DNA from: Eurosta solidaginis | Lineage: Eukaryota > Arthropoda > Insecta > Diptera > Tephritidae | Assembly (NCBI RefSeq): GCF_040869045.1 | Contig: NC_090319.1 | Coordinates: 53,850,779-53,914,778 of the forward strand | DNA: 64,000 bases | Direction of reading: 5' to 3' | Shown here: positions 53,521 through 64,000 of the stretch, in pieces | Numbering within the stretch: position 1 is the first letter of the stretch | Layout of the letters: each line of letters opens with the position of its first letter | Made by a program: the position numbers and the translations under genes | The notes under the pieces: generated by a model | The model's input: the letters and a program-made list of their open reading frames with translations, nothing else | The model's database searches: none | Told to the model about the DNA's origin: nothing

Positions 53521-54340
53521 CTAAAGCGGCTCAAACCACCTCGTGGAAATTATAAATTTTGGCAGAGCCTTTACTTCATAGCAAGAGACCTCAGCGAGGT
53601 CATGTAGAAAAGGTTTACCGAGGATAGCCATCCTACGCCTACTAAACGCTGGAAAGTGACACAGAAGGTGCTGGACGCTCTCTTCCTCTTCTGTACATCT
53701 GCAGCTGCGACAATAGTCGAAGGTCGATACCCCCATTCTAGCACCGTGCGTGCCTATTAAGCAATGCCCCTTTTAGAACCCTTATCAGGGACGATGGAGC
53801 TGATTTGTTTAAAGTCAGAAGCGCTTCTGTGCGCCCCGTGTCATATGAGGGCCAGGTTTGCCTTGATGTCTCACACGAAGATATGGCTGACCATAGTCCA
53901 TTTGCGATTTTTAAAGTGCTTGTGCTCACACGAAGCCTGAAAGAGGCCATGGGTATGCCTACCGAATCATTTCCCGGAAGGATATGGTCGGTGGTGCCTC
54001 TTCTGGCCAGCTCGTCTGCTCTGCAATTGCCTTCAATATCCCTGTGCCCAGGTACCCATATAAGGCTGATACTGAAGTGCTGAGCCATCTCGTTAAGAGA
54101 TCTGCGGCATTCAGTGACCGACTTTGCGTTGTCGACGAATGAGTCCAGGGCCCTTAAAGCGGCCTGGCTGTCAGAGAAAATAACCACCCGTTTACCATCC
54201 TTAGGCATAGACCCGAGATGGTTCACAGCCCTGTGTATTGCCAGCATTTCCGCTTGGTAAACACTACAGTGATCTGGTAGGCGAAAAAAGACCTCTAGAC
54301 CCAGATCCGGTGAAAAAAGGCCTTCTCCCACCTTCCCGTC
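53521..54340 (-). pseudogene. LINE RNase H and C-terminal Cys motif
   Basis: 53738-54331 reads RNase H: VYQAEMLAIHRAV (Glu), VVIFSDSQAALRALD (Asp), LIWVPGHRDIEGN (His) and RADELARRG (Asp). The first Asp lies in a frame just upstream. After a frame change at about 53737, 53521-53736 gives STFDYCRSCRCTEEEESVQH and LLCHFPAFSRRRM to the stop. The catalytic residues are kept. Confidence 0.8.
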
Positions 54341-54467
54341 AAGCTTAGAACCATCCGTGAATATGTTGATGGCACCCGGTACCGTATGTTGCCTGGTATT
54401 CCAGTCCTGTCGCGACGGTATATATATACTATAATTTTTAACGAAGACGTTATTTGGCGTGCAGTAG

Positions 54468-54920
54468 TCAGTACGCGCCGGTATTGGGACTGGGGCGCTC
54501 GTGCCCAGGATTGTCGCGTGTCCACAAGATCCATTTGACCAGAGACCTGTTTCCCTTATGCGTACATAGAGTGGCGATGACCGCTATTTTCTTCGCCACC
54601 AGGTCAAGAGGAGGAAGGTATAGCATTGTGTTGAGTGCTTCAGAAGGAGTGGAGCCGAAAGCCCCGGTGATGCAGAGCTCCGAACTCCGTTGCACATTTT
54701 GAAGCGTCTTAAGATAGGTAGTTTTAGCTAGTGCAGGCCACCAGACCAAGGCACCATAAAGAAGAATCGGGCGCACAATGGCTGTATAAATCCAGTATGT
54801 CACCTTGGGGGAGAATCCCCAGGAGGTGCAAATTGCCCTCTTGCAGGTGAACAGCGCTGCTGCTGCCTTCTTGCATCGCTCCACTATATGGTCACTCCAT
54901 AAGTTCTTTAACTACTCTTT
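54468..54920 (-). pseudogene. LINE ORF2 segment between RT and RNase H
   Basis: ERCKKAAAALFTCKRAI, YTAIVRPILLYGALVWWPAL and NTMLYLPPLDLVAKK are the conserved post-RT region. It belongs to the same ORF as 55047-57237 but is separated by the insertion at about 54921-55046. Confidence 0.8.
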
Positions 54921-54952
54921 ATAAATAAAGTATTTGAAATGTAGTATTATTG

Positions 54953-54987
<35 letters not shown>

Positions 54988-55046
54988 TAAATAGCCTATA
55001 AGATTTGTATGCTGATTAGCTTAAATAAATAAATAAATAAATAATA
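54921..55046. repeat. AT-rich insertion in the LINE, with (TA)n and (TAAA)n
   Basis: Contains a TA run at about 54955-54981 and AAATAAATAAATAAATAAAT at about 55024-55043. Removing it restores continuity of ORF2 (DRKL to LWSDHIVERC), so it is an insertion. Origin unknown. Confidence 0.7.
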
Positions 55047-57237
55047 GCTTCCTATCCAGAATTATTCCCAAATACTTGACTCGATCGCTAAACGCTAAAA
55101 ACGTACCCCCAATTCTTGGCGGTGTTAGATTTGGCACCTTATACCTCCTCGTGAAGAGGACAAGCTCGGTTTTGTCCGGGTTGACTTCCAAGCCTGTGGC
55201 TGTGGCCCAGTGCGAGATTTTGGATAGTGCCCCTTCCATTAGGTTGCAAAGAGTTTGCGGAAATTTCCCCCGAATGGTGACGCAGATGTCATCTGCATAC
55301 GCGATCACTTGGTGACCTTCCGATTCCATGAGGCGGAGTAGTTGGTTGACGGTAATTACCCAAAGTAGCGGAGAGAGAACACCTCCCTGCGGAGTGCCTC
55401 TGCCGACCGGTCTGCGGATCACGCATCCACCTAGCTCAGTTCTAATCTGCCTACGCGTAAGCAGATTGTATATAAACTCCACCAGGCACGCGTCCACCCC
55501 CAGATCGGTCAGCGCCGAGGTGATGGACTCAGGGAGAACGTTGTTGAAAGCACCCGCTATATCTAGAAATGCCACCAATGTGTATTCCTTGAGGTCTAGT
55601 GACCTTTCGATAACGGATACCAGTGAGTGCAAGGCCGTGTCAGTTGACCTGCCCTTAGTATAGGCATGCTGTGCTTGCGAAAGAATCGACGGCTCTATCC
55701 TCCTCCTGATGTGGTCCTCTAGAAGTCTTTCAAGCGCTTTAAGCAGAAAAGAAGATAAGCTTATAGGCCTATAATCATTTGGTTTAGGGTGGGAGGGTTT
55801 CCCTGCCTTGGGGATAAAGACCACGTTGACTTCCCTCCACGATACTGGTACGTAATTTAGCCTAAGACAACCTATAAATATCCCTTTAATCCAGGGCCTT
55901 ATAAGTTCGGCAGTATGTTGGAGCTGAGCCGGAAAAATTCCATCTGGCCCCGGCGATTTGTAGGGCTTGAAGGTCTGTAAAGCCCAATCTATCCTTTTAT
56001 CATCTGTGAGTTCGCTTATCAGCTGATCATTAGGTGACCCTCCGCTGACAATACTTGAAGACACGCCCGTTCCTGCTGGGAAGTGCGTATCCATTAGCAG
56101 GTTTATAGTTTCAGCGCTGGAGTCCGTCCAGTGCCCATCCGGCTTTTGGACGTAACTTAGCTGAGTTGGAGATTTCGATAGCACCTTCCTTAACGGGGAG
56201 GCCGCGGATGCGGATTCAATCCTGTCGCAGAAATCCCTCCAGGAGGATCGCTTTCCATTCCGGATTGCTTGTTTATATATATTTATCTTCGCTTTATAAG
56301 CAGCCCATGAGGATTCATGTCCATCATGCTTTGCTTTATTGAAGGCCGCCCTACATGACTTTCTAAGTTTATCAAGATCAGACGACCACCATGGTGGTTT
56401 GTGAGTTTCCAGAACCTTTTTAGCCAGGCAAGCCCTATCTAAAGCATTCCTGCAATTTTGACTGAAATTGTTTACAAACACGTCCAGCTCCTCCTCGCTT
56501 TCTGGGACTCCTACCTCCTCAGATAGCTTTTTACCTACAATCTTCTTATAGTAGCCCCAGTTAGTTCTTCTAATATTTTGTATATACTTAGGACTTGCGT
56601 GCGCCTGCGATATAGAAAAACTTATATATCTATGGTCAGAAAAGGAGTGCTCCTTTAGAACCCTCCATGAAACGATAAGGTCACTGAAAGAGTCTGTGAC
56701 CAGTGTTATGTGAAGGACCTCTTTGCGGTTCCTCGTAATGAAAGTGGGATCATTTCCCCTATTACATATACTCAGGTCAGTGCCTAACAGATAGTTGAAT
56801 AGAGACTCACCTCGGCCATTTGTATCTCTGCTGCCCCACTGGGCGTGATGAGCATTGGCGTCGCCTCCGAGCAACATAAAGTCGTTTCGTGGATTTACCG
56901 CTCTCACGAACTCCTTGAAATTATCCGGTGGTAATGAGCCTTGGTGATCGTGCGCTAGGTAGAAGGAGGCAAGTTTAAAGCTCCTCCCTAGCCCCTCGAC
57001 GCTGACCGCTGTCAAATCCCCATCGCTATAGTTGGGTAGAAGAAAAACATTAAGAGTAGACTTAGCCAATATACATGTGCGAGGCTTACCCTTTTCCTGA
57101 GCGATATAAAGCTTATACGCTGGTGACGCAGGCTCCTGGACTAGAACGATGTCTACCACACCTGATGACAGGTGCAGTAGGAGTGCAGCTGATGCTGCTT
57201 TGCAGTGATGCAGGTTTATTTCGAGGGCCCGGATCAC
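55047..57237 (-). CDS. LINE ORF2: endonuclease and reverse transcriptase (open)
   Basis: About 730 open codons. The start MIRALEINLHHCKAA opens an apurinic-type endonuclease (VQEP near residue 35, GGDANAHH near 125, and a SDH box EHSFSDHRYI near 220). RT runs from about residue 400: PGPDGIFPAQLQ, VFIPKAGKP, YRPISLSSFLLKALERL, LAFLDIAGAFNNV (motif A), GTPQGGVLSPLLW and the catalytic AYADDICVT. It nicks target DNA and copies its own RNA there. The ATG lies within the end of ORF1. The frame is intact to the insertion at 55046, which adds a false end. Confidence 0.9.
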
Positions 57238-57970
57238 TGCTTGATTGTGCTCTCCTTCGTGAGCGTCGCGTCGGAATCGCCATCCTCCAGAAGCTGACCC
57301 TCAGAGTACAACCCTCTGAGAGCCAAGCTTCCGCTCGAACTTGCGAAGCATAGCCACCAGCTTCTTCGCCCTCATCTACCTCCATCTCGTCTTCACTGGG
57401 GGGGAGTTCAGCCACCTCCGTACGAGATGCAAGGTTTACCAAGGCTTCGACGTCAGCCTTATAAACCTTAAGGCTTATATTTTTGAAGCCGTAGCTTACC
57501 CTGAAATCCTGCCTTTTCAACGCTTCGACGCTTGCGCTGTCGAGCAGCAGGACTATCTGCAACGTGGCCCGTTCAGTCTTCTCCACGTTAACCACCTTCC
57601 AGTTTTGGGTCGGTAGACCCGGGTTGTACTCCTGGAGCAGTTCCAGGATATCAGCGGGGTCCGTTGGCGTCATTGGAACCCAGGCTCGCGCCCTTGGTCG
57701 TGAGGGGATGTCACACGCCTCCACTACCTTGAGGCGCGCGCCCGGATACACCTCCCCTATCAGCGAAACGGCGGCTTTATAAAGCTTCGCCGACCTGGCG
57801 TCGTCACACGCAATTAGTTTTATATTGCCCTGGAACCACCCCGCATCGGTATAAGAAGGCGGCGGACCAGGGTTATCTTTTTTGACCTTAACGGCCACAG
57901 TAGCGAGCGCTGCCTCAATCCACTTCCACTGCTGTTTCGGGATCCTGCCATCTTCGCTGTTCTCGTCCAT
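57113..57970 (-). CDS. LINE ORF1, DUF4780-like part
   Basis: 285 open codons. Residues about 10-190 (KQQWKWIEAALA, GWFQGNIKLIACDDARSAKL, ARLKVVEACDIPSRPRARAW, LLLDSASVEALK) fit what I remember as DUF4780, an ORF1 domain of fly LINEs, probably nucleic-acid binding. After about residue 205 the composition shifts to Arg/Ser-rich, suggesting a frameshift near the normal end, and the frame overlaps the ORF2 start. Upstream ORF1 parts lie in other frames at 58070-58836. Confidence 0.75.
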   Translation of the reverse strand: MDENSEDGRIPKQQWKWIEAALATVAVKVKKDNPGPPPSYTDAGWFQGNIKLIACDDARSAKLYKAAVSLIGEVYPGARLKVVEACDIPSRPRARAWVPMTPTDPADILELLQEYNPGLPTQNWKVVNVEKTERATLQIVLLLDSASVEALKRQDFRVSYGFKNISLKVYKADVEALVNLASRTEVAELPPSEDEMEVDEGEEAGGYASQVRAEAWLSEGCTLRVSFWRMAIPTRRSRRRAQSSSDPGPRNKPASLQSSISCTPTAPVIRCGRHRSSPGACVTSV

Positions 57971-58069
57971 AACACCAATGATCTGCCGATCCCTTGGCTA
58001 TTTCGGCGAAAGACCGAGTCCAGCCTCCCTGCACCTTGGCTCTTTTCGGCGCCGTAGGGTTGGTTTCAT

Positions 58070-58836
58070 CTATAGACCGCTGGTGCTTCGAGGCTTCATC
58101 GCTCTCGACCCAGTCCGACCTGAACACCGGCAATATTTGCTTCGCCCAAGCAAGATCACGCTGAGCCTTCGCCCAGTCCTCCGCGGAAACTTCCCCCTCC
58201 CTAACCGGCGAGGAGGTATTCCTACGAAGGATCCGGGCAGCCCAGCGCTTGTCCTGATGACGGGCTTTTTGACTCCCTTGACCCTGGATCCGCCTCCCCC
58301 CACACCCCTGGAGCCCCCAGCAGCCAAACCGCCATACGCTGAGTGGTAGCCGTGCTGGTGGCTACGAGATGGGCGGCAGCCGCCCCAAGGGCCTCCCGGT
58401 CGGTGGCCCCTCCCCGAGAGGTACCGACCTTTGGAGTACCATGACTGGATTTTACCTCAGCCCTTTCCTGCCTATATTGGCCCTTGGCCCTATAGCCGAC
58501 CCCTCCTCTCACCCTGAGGCCTCCAGCAGTTGACCCACCAGACGCTTATCGCTGGGTGGAGGGCTTGCTGGTGGGGCCCAAGGGAGGGGCGGTAGTGGCA
58601 CTGATGACCTCCCGGTCAGTACCCCCTCCATGAGAGGTACTGGCCATCGGACTGCTCGAACCGGATAAACTCTCAGCCCTTTTCTGCCTATCTGCCGCTG
58701 CAGCAACGAACCTCTGAGGAGTTCTCTCAGCTAATTTTAGGCCCGGCTGAGCCGTAGCCTTTGCGGAGCAAGCTCCTAACGTCTTCTTCTTTGGAGAGTC
58801 GCCCTCCTTACAATTTTTTAAAAATTTTTCCTCCAT
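58070..58836 (-). pseudogene. LINE ORF1 N-terminal part, frame-broken
   Basis: The frame from 58836 (MEEKFLKNC, then Lys/Ala-rich) changes twice by about 58200 before joining the DUF4780-like part. Low-complexity Ser/Gly/Pro stretches (SGSSSPMAST, GGGSR) appear twice in similar form, indicating an internal duplication of about 270 bp. Confidence 0.55.
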
Positions 58837-59221
58837 ACCATAAACCCACGAGTAGCGGAGAAGGGGAAAGGTCCACCCGGACAGAGATCCGCGATGTCCG
58901 GGTAAGGCTTAATAGCATCGAAGGTCGCCCGGTATTCGATGCACTCCGTTAACGACTGGGCTATTTATGGGCCCCCAGCCAGGCTGATCCTCGACCCGGG
59001 TCGTATAACACCTTGATCCAGCCCATTTAAGGAGAAGGGGAGAGAAAAAGGAAAAGGAAGAAGAATGGAAAAAGGGTTTGAGGGGAGTGAAGAGAGATCG
59101 CCGCTCGAATTAGCCGCCGAAGCGTTACCAGGTGCCACCACGAGGAGGCTCCGCCCCTACATGAGGGAGGGAGGGTGTAAAAACACCTACGAGTCGACGG
59201 TTTGGGGTGACGCCGATGAGT

Positions 59222-59643
59222 TGTTGTTGTTGTTGTTGTAGCGATAAGGTTGCTCCCCGAAGGCTTTGGGGAGTGTTATCGATCGGACCATCACGTCCTT
59301 TACCGGATACAAATCCGGTACGCTCCGGTACCATAGCACCATTAAGGTGCTAGCCCGACCATCTCGGGAACGATTTATGTGGCCACATTAAACCTTCAGG
59401 CCATTACCTCCCTCCCTACCCCCAAGTTCCATGAGGAGCTTGGGGTCGCCAGAGCCTCGTCTGTTAGTGAAACAAGATTCGCCGCGGATAGGTGAGGTTG
59501 ACAATTGGGTTTGGAGAAGCTATATATTGCGCTGGCAACCTAAAATGTTGCGCTACACAGCCCTTTGAATCTGGTATTTTAGTCGCCTCTTACGACAGGC
59601 ATACCTACCGCGGGTATATTCTGATACCCTAACCCGCTGGGGT
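59222..59643 (-). mobile_element. SINE-like retroposon, full copy with 12-bp TSD
   Basis: 422 bp. On the minus strand it begins ACCCCAGCGGGTTAGGG, soon has GGTATGCCTGTCGTAAGAG, and ends CTTATCGCTACAACAACAAC. A perfect 12-bp ACGCCGATGAGT flanks it at 59210-59221 and 59644-59655. Other copies, mostly 5' truncated, are at 62498-62844, 45812-46110, 43140-43250 and 43965-44027. No pol III boxes were assigned, so whether it is a SINE or a LINE derivative is open. Confidence 0.8.
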
Positions 59644-59682
59644 ACGCCGATGAGTGCAAGGCGCAAACACCCCCATGAAAGG

Positions 59683-59792
59683 CATGTGTATAACATAAAG
59701 CTGAATCAGTTGTGATAAACAGTGGACGCGCATAGAATACATAGAATTAGTGTAGAGTGTGAAATTTAGAAGTACTAATTTTATGCGTAATT
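59683..59792 (-). repeat. Repeat arm, inverted partner of 52886-53045
   Basis: See 52886-53045. The two arms enclose the TIR element, the LINE and the SINE-like retroposon. Confidence 0.65.
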
Positions 59793-59859
59793 TCAGTGGT
59801 GTATTTAAAGTTTGTCGCTTAGCAGTCCATATAAAGTTTAATCGTAAACGTATTTAGAA

Positions 59860-59962
59860 AGGCGAGATTAATGAGCAAAGAAACGCAAAAGAACCACTAT
59901 GGGCGACTGCGGGCGCATTTTTTGCAACCCTGGAAGTCATCGACTCAGCGCTACCAACCGAC
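59860..59962 (+). promoter_or_regulatory. Possible 5' exon of the acidic-protein gene
   Basis: Ends CAACCGAC before the donor GTAAGAG at 59963. If joined to the acceptor at 60639-60640, translation from the ATG at 59899 gives a frame unlike the downstream acidic one, so this exon is more likely untranslated. Start site not determined. Confidence 0.35.
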
Positions 59963-60641
59963 GTAAGAGTTTTTCTCTACACCTTTTCTCCACAACGCAC
60001 ACTTTTACAAACTATCGGCATATTTTCATATACATATACAAAAAACTTAACACATGTTCAAAAATGTATGCAGAAAAATGAAAATGGCTGAGTTTGTGTG
60101 AAAAGTTTTCAACGCAGAGAAAATTGTAAAAAAATTGAGGAAATAGTAGTGTAAATTTACTAAAGTATAAAGAAAAATATGTAGCACCTTACCATAGATG
60201 AAGTGAAAGTAAAAAGTGTTAAAAGATCATTATTAAATAAGAGTAAAAAGCGTTTCAAAAAGTGCATAGCTTTTTATTGCCTGGAACGAGTTTCATTCAA
60301 AGATTCTTGAGGCCACGAAATAAACCAGCCATTAGATGTGAAAAATTTAGAAATTAATAGAGTTTTATCCGTTGATTGGAATATAAATTTAATACAAACG
60401 CAAATTATTTATTAAGAACTGCACTTTGGAAATACTATTTGTTACGTACCACTTGCACTACAAAAAAAAAAAACTAACAAGGCTACAACTTTAATAAATT
60501 TCTCTCTGCCTTTAATCGTGCAGCCCCATAGACTTGAACTTTAAATGGACTTATGAAACATAAAAGGGCATTTATATGTAGTTTGCAAATTTAATATCTT
60601 GATGTACATACCAATTGTATTGTATATTGCAAATATTTAGA

Positions 60642-61091
60642 ATGGCTGAGGAATCTAGTGATAGTAGTGACTTGGAGTCACGTCCCTCGTGTAGCAAAAA
60701 TCAGCGCATTACACGAAGAAACGCCAATCATGGTAGTAATACCAGCAACGATAATAGAAAGGGCCCTAAACGTCGCATTGTAATGCGTATCGAATTTGAT
60801 GACAGTGATGACGAAGACAGTACTTCGGCTTCAGATGAGTCTAGTATTGATGCTAATATAGAAACTTGTCAAGTTGGTAAAGAGCTACCATCATGCTCAA
60901 CGAGAGGGCGACGCACTCGTAACAATAATGGACAAAACTCTGTAGCATTAACTAAGCCAAGTAATAATAAAGAAGAATCTGATGAGTCGGATAATATTCA
61001 CAAGAATACAGCACAACGTAATCGAAATAGGCGTTTGAATAATCACTTCTTAAACGGTAGTGATTCGGATGGCTCATCGAGTGGCAGTGAG
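60642..61091 (+). CDS. Acidic serine-rich protein, 5' coding exon (hypothetical)
   Basis: I do not recognise the protein. ATGG at 60642 lies two bases after a splice-acceptor-like TATTTAG, and exactly 150 codons run to GAG before a donor GTAATG at 61092. The peptide begins MAEESSDSSDLESRPSCSK and has basic patches (QRITRRN, KGPKRRIVMRIEF) between acidic Ser/Asp runs (DDSDDEDSTSASDESS, GSDSDGSSSGSE), a composition common in nuclear chromatin-associated proteins. Codon use is unlike the surrounding repeats. Without splicing the frame would stop at 61101. Downstream exons would lie beyond readable coding sequence, probably outside the window. Confidence 0.5.
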
Positions 61092-61103
61092 GTAATGGTT
61101 TAA

Positions 61104-62489
61104 TTTTTTTTTGGTGCGCTAGGCCCTTAGCGTCTTGGAATGTTTTAAAAGGCATGCAATATTTCCAGTTTGATATGAAAACAATTGTTATTAATTTAAT
61201 TTACTTCCTAAAACAAGTTTTATTGTGTTTTAATTTTGGGTGTGAAAAAGGGTTTGATTTTACATATTGGTAATATTTCAACTTATCAATTAGATCTGTT
61301 GGGATTTTATACGTTCTCGCTTTTAAATCGAACCGCTTTCATATGTTGCCCATGATCATCATCTGGTAATAATGCTTTGTTTTCTAAATCTTCCAAATCT
61401 AAGAATAATACTTTCAGTTAAAGTACGTTGCAGCCTTAAGCATGAACATATGTATATAACACATTTAATTTTGTATGTATGTATGTATGTTATTTTTAAA
61501 AATTGTAAATTTTTTAGTTTCGTTCTGAAACCCTCCAACTGATAATTTGGTAAGATGATTGTTATTAAATAGTAATAATGGCCTTATGGTACTCAGACAT
61601 GGTAAGTGGAATTACTTACTAAGACTTTTTGCAGATATTAAACTATGCTAAGTGAGCTTATCAAGGTCTGTGAGAAGACTTTGGACATAATTAAAAGATA
61701 GCCGCTCGCTAGTAAGTCGAATTTTTGTAGCAATATTTGGCCAATTGGTGGATAGAATGGCACCAATCGAATCGGATTGTTAACTCTAGCTATTATCTAC
61801 TGTGACTTCCAAAAATTACATGTAAAGTCCGCCTAACCTCACATATCTTTTAATCGCAAAAACACCCACTGCGACGGAACCGATTTGTTTGACCCCTCGA
61901 ACATTAGACCACATTGTTTATTTGTAACCCAAAAGGCGCTTGGATAGTGGGAAGCATGATCGGCATCACAAGCCTAACATATGACTATCTGACTCATACT
62001 TCCTTTTTAATATAAAGTGAATACCACAACTCTAAGGCCGAATAGAGTAGCGCGTAGCTGGAAATGAATTCTCGGATTTTTTTCTCCATGCAAGAGTTTT
62101 TTTCTATTGTGTAAGAACTTCCTTTTAGAGTTCCATGCATAGGTATAATAAGGGGATTCGCTTAGTCTTGCGAACACAACAAAGTACAGGCAAATAGTTA
62201 TAAGCGATTCGTTCAATTAACATATATTATGTTTTGCTCCATTAAATAGGCACTCACAAATTTGGCATTAAAGATATCTAAATAAGCAGACACCAGAGAG
62301 AAAGAAAAGATGGCTGGGGCAGGTAGGAACATATCGCATTCTGTAAATATGTATGAACATTACGTATGCCGGGTATGATTTTGGTTAAGTATAAATTTTA
62401 CCTGTTACAGAATTCAACGAAGTTAGGCTAGTGGCTACATGAGTAATCTGCTTTCCGCTTCTGCAAGATTTATAACTCATTTTAATGAA
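61104..62489. other. Intronic or intergenic, nothing recognised
   Basis: (GTAT)n near 61471-61489. At 62383-62440 a piece with TTTACCTGTTACAGAATTCAACGA resembles 45085-45130 of a LINE 3' end. No other gene seen. Confidence 0.4.
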
Positions 62490-62497
62490 GGGATTCA

Positions 62498-62844
62498 AGG
62501 GGTGTGTAGCGCAACCCTTCAGGTTGCCAGCGCAATATATAGCTTCTCCAAACCCAATTGTCAACCTCACCTATCCGCGGCGAATCCTGTTTCACTAACA
62601 GATGATGCTCTGGCGACCCCAAGCTTCTCATGGAACTTGGGTGTGGAGGGGGGGTGGGGAGGGGATGGCCTGAAGGTTTAATGTGGTCACATAAATCGTT
62701 ACCGAGATGGTCGGGCTAGCACCTTAATGGTGCTGTGTTACCGGAGCGTGCCGGATCTGTATCCGGCAAAGGACCATCACATCGATAACACTCCCCAAAG
62801 CGTTCGGGGAGCAACCTTATCGCTACAACAACAACAACAACAAC
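62498..62844 (+). mobile_element. SINE-like retroposon, 5'-truncated copy with TSD
   Basis: Matches 59222-59643 from the GGGGTGTGTAGCGC block to the tail ATCGCTACAACAACAAC. GGGATTCA is duplicated at 62490-62497 and 62845-62852. Truncation at the 5' end with retained CAA tail is the normal retroposon pattern. Confidence 0.75.
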
Positions 62845-63194
62845 GGGATTCATCAGGCCGGTATGGAAGGGTAGGCTAGAATAACATCTAGCTATCCTTT
62901 TCTCCAAGTTTTATAATTTCTATTGGGGACGGTGTTCTTCGGGCGCAAGCTAGCAAAGGTAGTTACCTCAGTGTGGATTATGCTTAGCAGAATTCAAAAA
63001 TTTCACGCAACGGCGATCATGAATGTACTTAAAATGCATACATTGTTGACAAGATGTGTTTGAATAACCACAAAAAGATGTGCTATATTGGAAAAACACG
63101 ACTAAATAAGATTTCATGAGTAACTTCAAAAAATCTGCTAAAAAATTTCTATATCTTTTTTTCAACCTTTCCAGCAGGTTTTTTGCTTCTTCAC

Positions 63195-63390
63195 ACATGC
63201 CTTCCAAGATGTTTACCCTTTTCCAGGCGCAGCAAGGACCTCGAGAAGGATGTGCTCAGCCATCGTATCCGCCATGTCACAGAAGCGAAAAGTTTTCTGA
63301 TAGGAAGGCTAGTATGCATATGTGGCACCCAAGTTTCAAGCGTCCTGTAAAGACAGCAGTTGACTGTCTTAACTCATTCTTTGATAGTAT
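63195..63390 (-). pseudogene. LINE RNase H tail fragment (tentative)
   Basis: Minus-strand pieces TAVFTGRLKLGCHICIL and AEHILLEVL resemble the cysteine-tail region after RNase H (TGHxxxxxHxxxLG...EHVLCxCP). Frame-broken. Confidence 0.4.
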
Positions 63391-63712
63391 AATCGCCTTA
63401 TCTTATATCGTCTCAACAAGACCTTTGGTTAACACAAACCCATCGTCTGGGATCAATGCCTGTTCATTGCACTCATGCTGTCGGCCTAATATTTTGTTCT
63501 AAACACGAGAGTCTCTTACATCTTCACGTCACGCTTTGGTAGACTGCGTGGTTGCGTCCCTTTGCAGCGTGGTCCTATAAGTAGCATCTTTTTTCTTCGA
63601 GGCGGCACATTGCAGTTTAGGTTGTAGCGGCAAGTGAAAGAAAAACTTCATATCTACGACCGAGTTGAATATACAAATTTATTAAAAACTTAAAACTGAA
63701 GGGGCTTGACTC
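63391..63712. other. Unclassified
   Basis: Nothing recognised. Confidence 0.35.
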
Positions 63713-64000
63713 GAAGATCCTGAGATCACACCCCGGGCAACGCAACATCAAAATTTAAAACCAAGTTTTTTCAATTAGAAAAAAATTTTTCTAAGCGGAG
63801 TCGCCCCTCGGCAGTGTTTGGCGAGCACTGCCAAGTGTATTTCTGCCATAAAAAGCTTCTCAGTGAATACTCATCTGCCTTGCAGATGCCGTTCGGAGTC
63901 GGCATAAAACAAGTAGGTTCCGTCCCGCCAATTTGTAGGAAAAACTAAAAGGAGCACGACGCAAATTGAAAAATAAGCTCGGCCTAAAATCTCTTCGGAG
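63713..64000 (+). mobile_element. tRNA-derived SINE, right copy (continues past window)
   Basis: Starts within the tRNA-like head (box-B-like GATCACACCCCGGGCAA at 63724-63740) and runs through the body shared with 1-216 (GGCAGTGTTTGGCGAGCACT, CTCATCTGCCTTGCAGATGC) and further 3' (GCCGTTCGGAGTCGGCATAA, AAATCTCTTCGGAG). The box-A half is degraded or absent. Confidence 0.75.

Larger units (their letters stand above)
53421..59209 (-). mobile_element. Non-LTR retrotransposon (LOA/Jockey-group, DUF4780-like ORF1), nearly full length
   Basis: On the minus strand: GC-rich 5' UTR (about 59209-58837), ORF1, ORF2 with endonuclease, RT and RNase H, a cysteine-containing tail and a 3' end with CAACCTAACCTAACC next to 53421. 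ORF2 is interrupted by a ~130-bp AT-rich insertion and a few frameshifts. RNase H at the end of ORF2 and a DUF4780-like ORF1 fit the LOA clade. It could have been active recently but cannot be now. Confidence 0.8.

Overview
This looks like nuclear DNA of a higher fly. I think a tephritid fruit fly is most likely, because several repeats match families I remember from that group, but nothing here proves the genus. The sequence is AT-rich and almost wholly built of transposable elements. The only clearly intact host gene is RpS13 (ribosomal protein S13; minus strand, about 46.37-47.16 kb, three coding exons). Two other gene-like pieces are a broken Sod2 (mitochondrial Mn superoxide dismutase) copy at about 52.4-52.8 kb and a possible 5' coding exon of an unrecognised acidic, serine-rich protein at 60.64-61.09 kb. 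The window begins and ends with copies of one tRNA-derived SINE. No CRISPR array, operon or bacterial feature is present.

Layout. 0-7.4 kb: SINE, a 121-bp MITE, a hAT-like long-TIR element, a DINE-1/Helentron-like element, compound hAT-like MITEs and a degenerate minisatellite. 7.8-10.2 kb: plus-strand Gypsy copy with gag, protease, a pol remnant and a 3' LTR. 10.2-12.8 kb: dispersed repeats, a second hAT-like long-TIR element and LINE debris. 12.8-16.6 kb: a second LTR element bounded by 230-bp LTRs and a GCAG target duplication, with an insertion of another DINE-like element. 17-31 kb: a dense field of nested MITEs and long inverted repeats, many with readable target duplications. 31.6-43.1 kb: a degenerate LINE split by a 9.3-kb minus-strand Gypsy element. 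One Gypsy LTR was hit by a complete 2.5-kb piggyBac and the other by a piggyBac-like end plus another LINE. 43-46 kb: hexamer minisatellite and LINE/SINE fragments. 46.3-47.2 kb: RpS13. 47.3-49.5 kb: an array of two repeat units starting about 115 bp upstream of the likely RpS13 start site. 50.7-51.3 kb: nested hAT-like MITEs. 53.4-59.2 kb: nearly full-length minus-strand non-LTR retrotransposon (ORF1 with a DUF4780-like region, then endonuclease, RT and RNase H), with a 422-bp SINE-like retroposon at its 5' side.

The genes do not form a pathway; the content is a record of nested insertions. The most informative observations are the relative order of insertion, a hAT-like family with four copies each flanked by an 8-bp duplication (one with an empty-site partner in this same window), compound MITEs flanked by one duplication, and a piggyBac with three 17-bp subterminal palindromes. 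Family names come from motif recognition and memory; no database search was possible.
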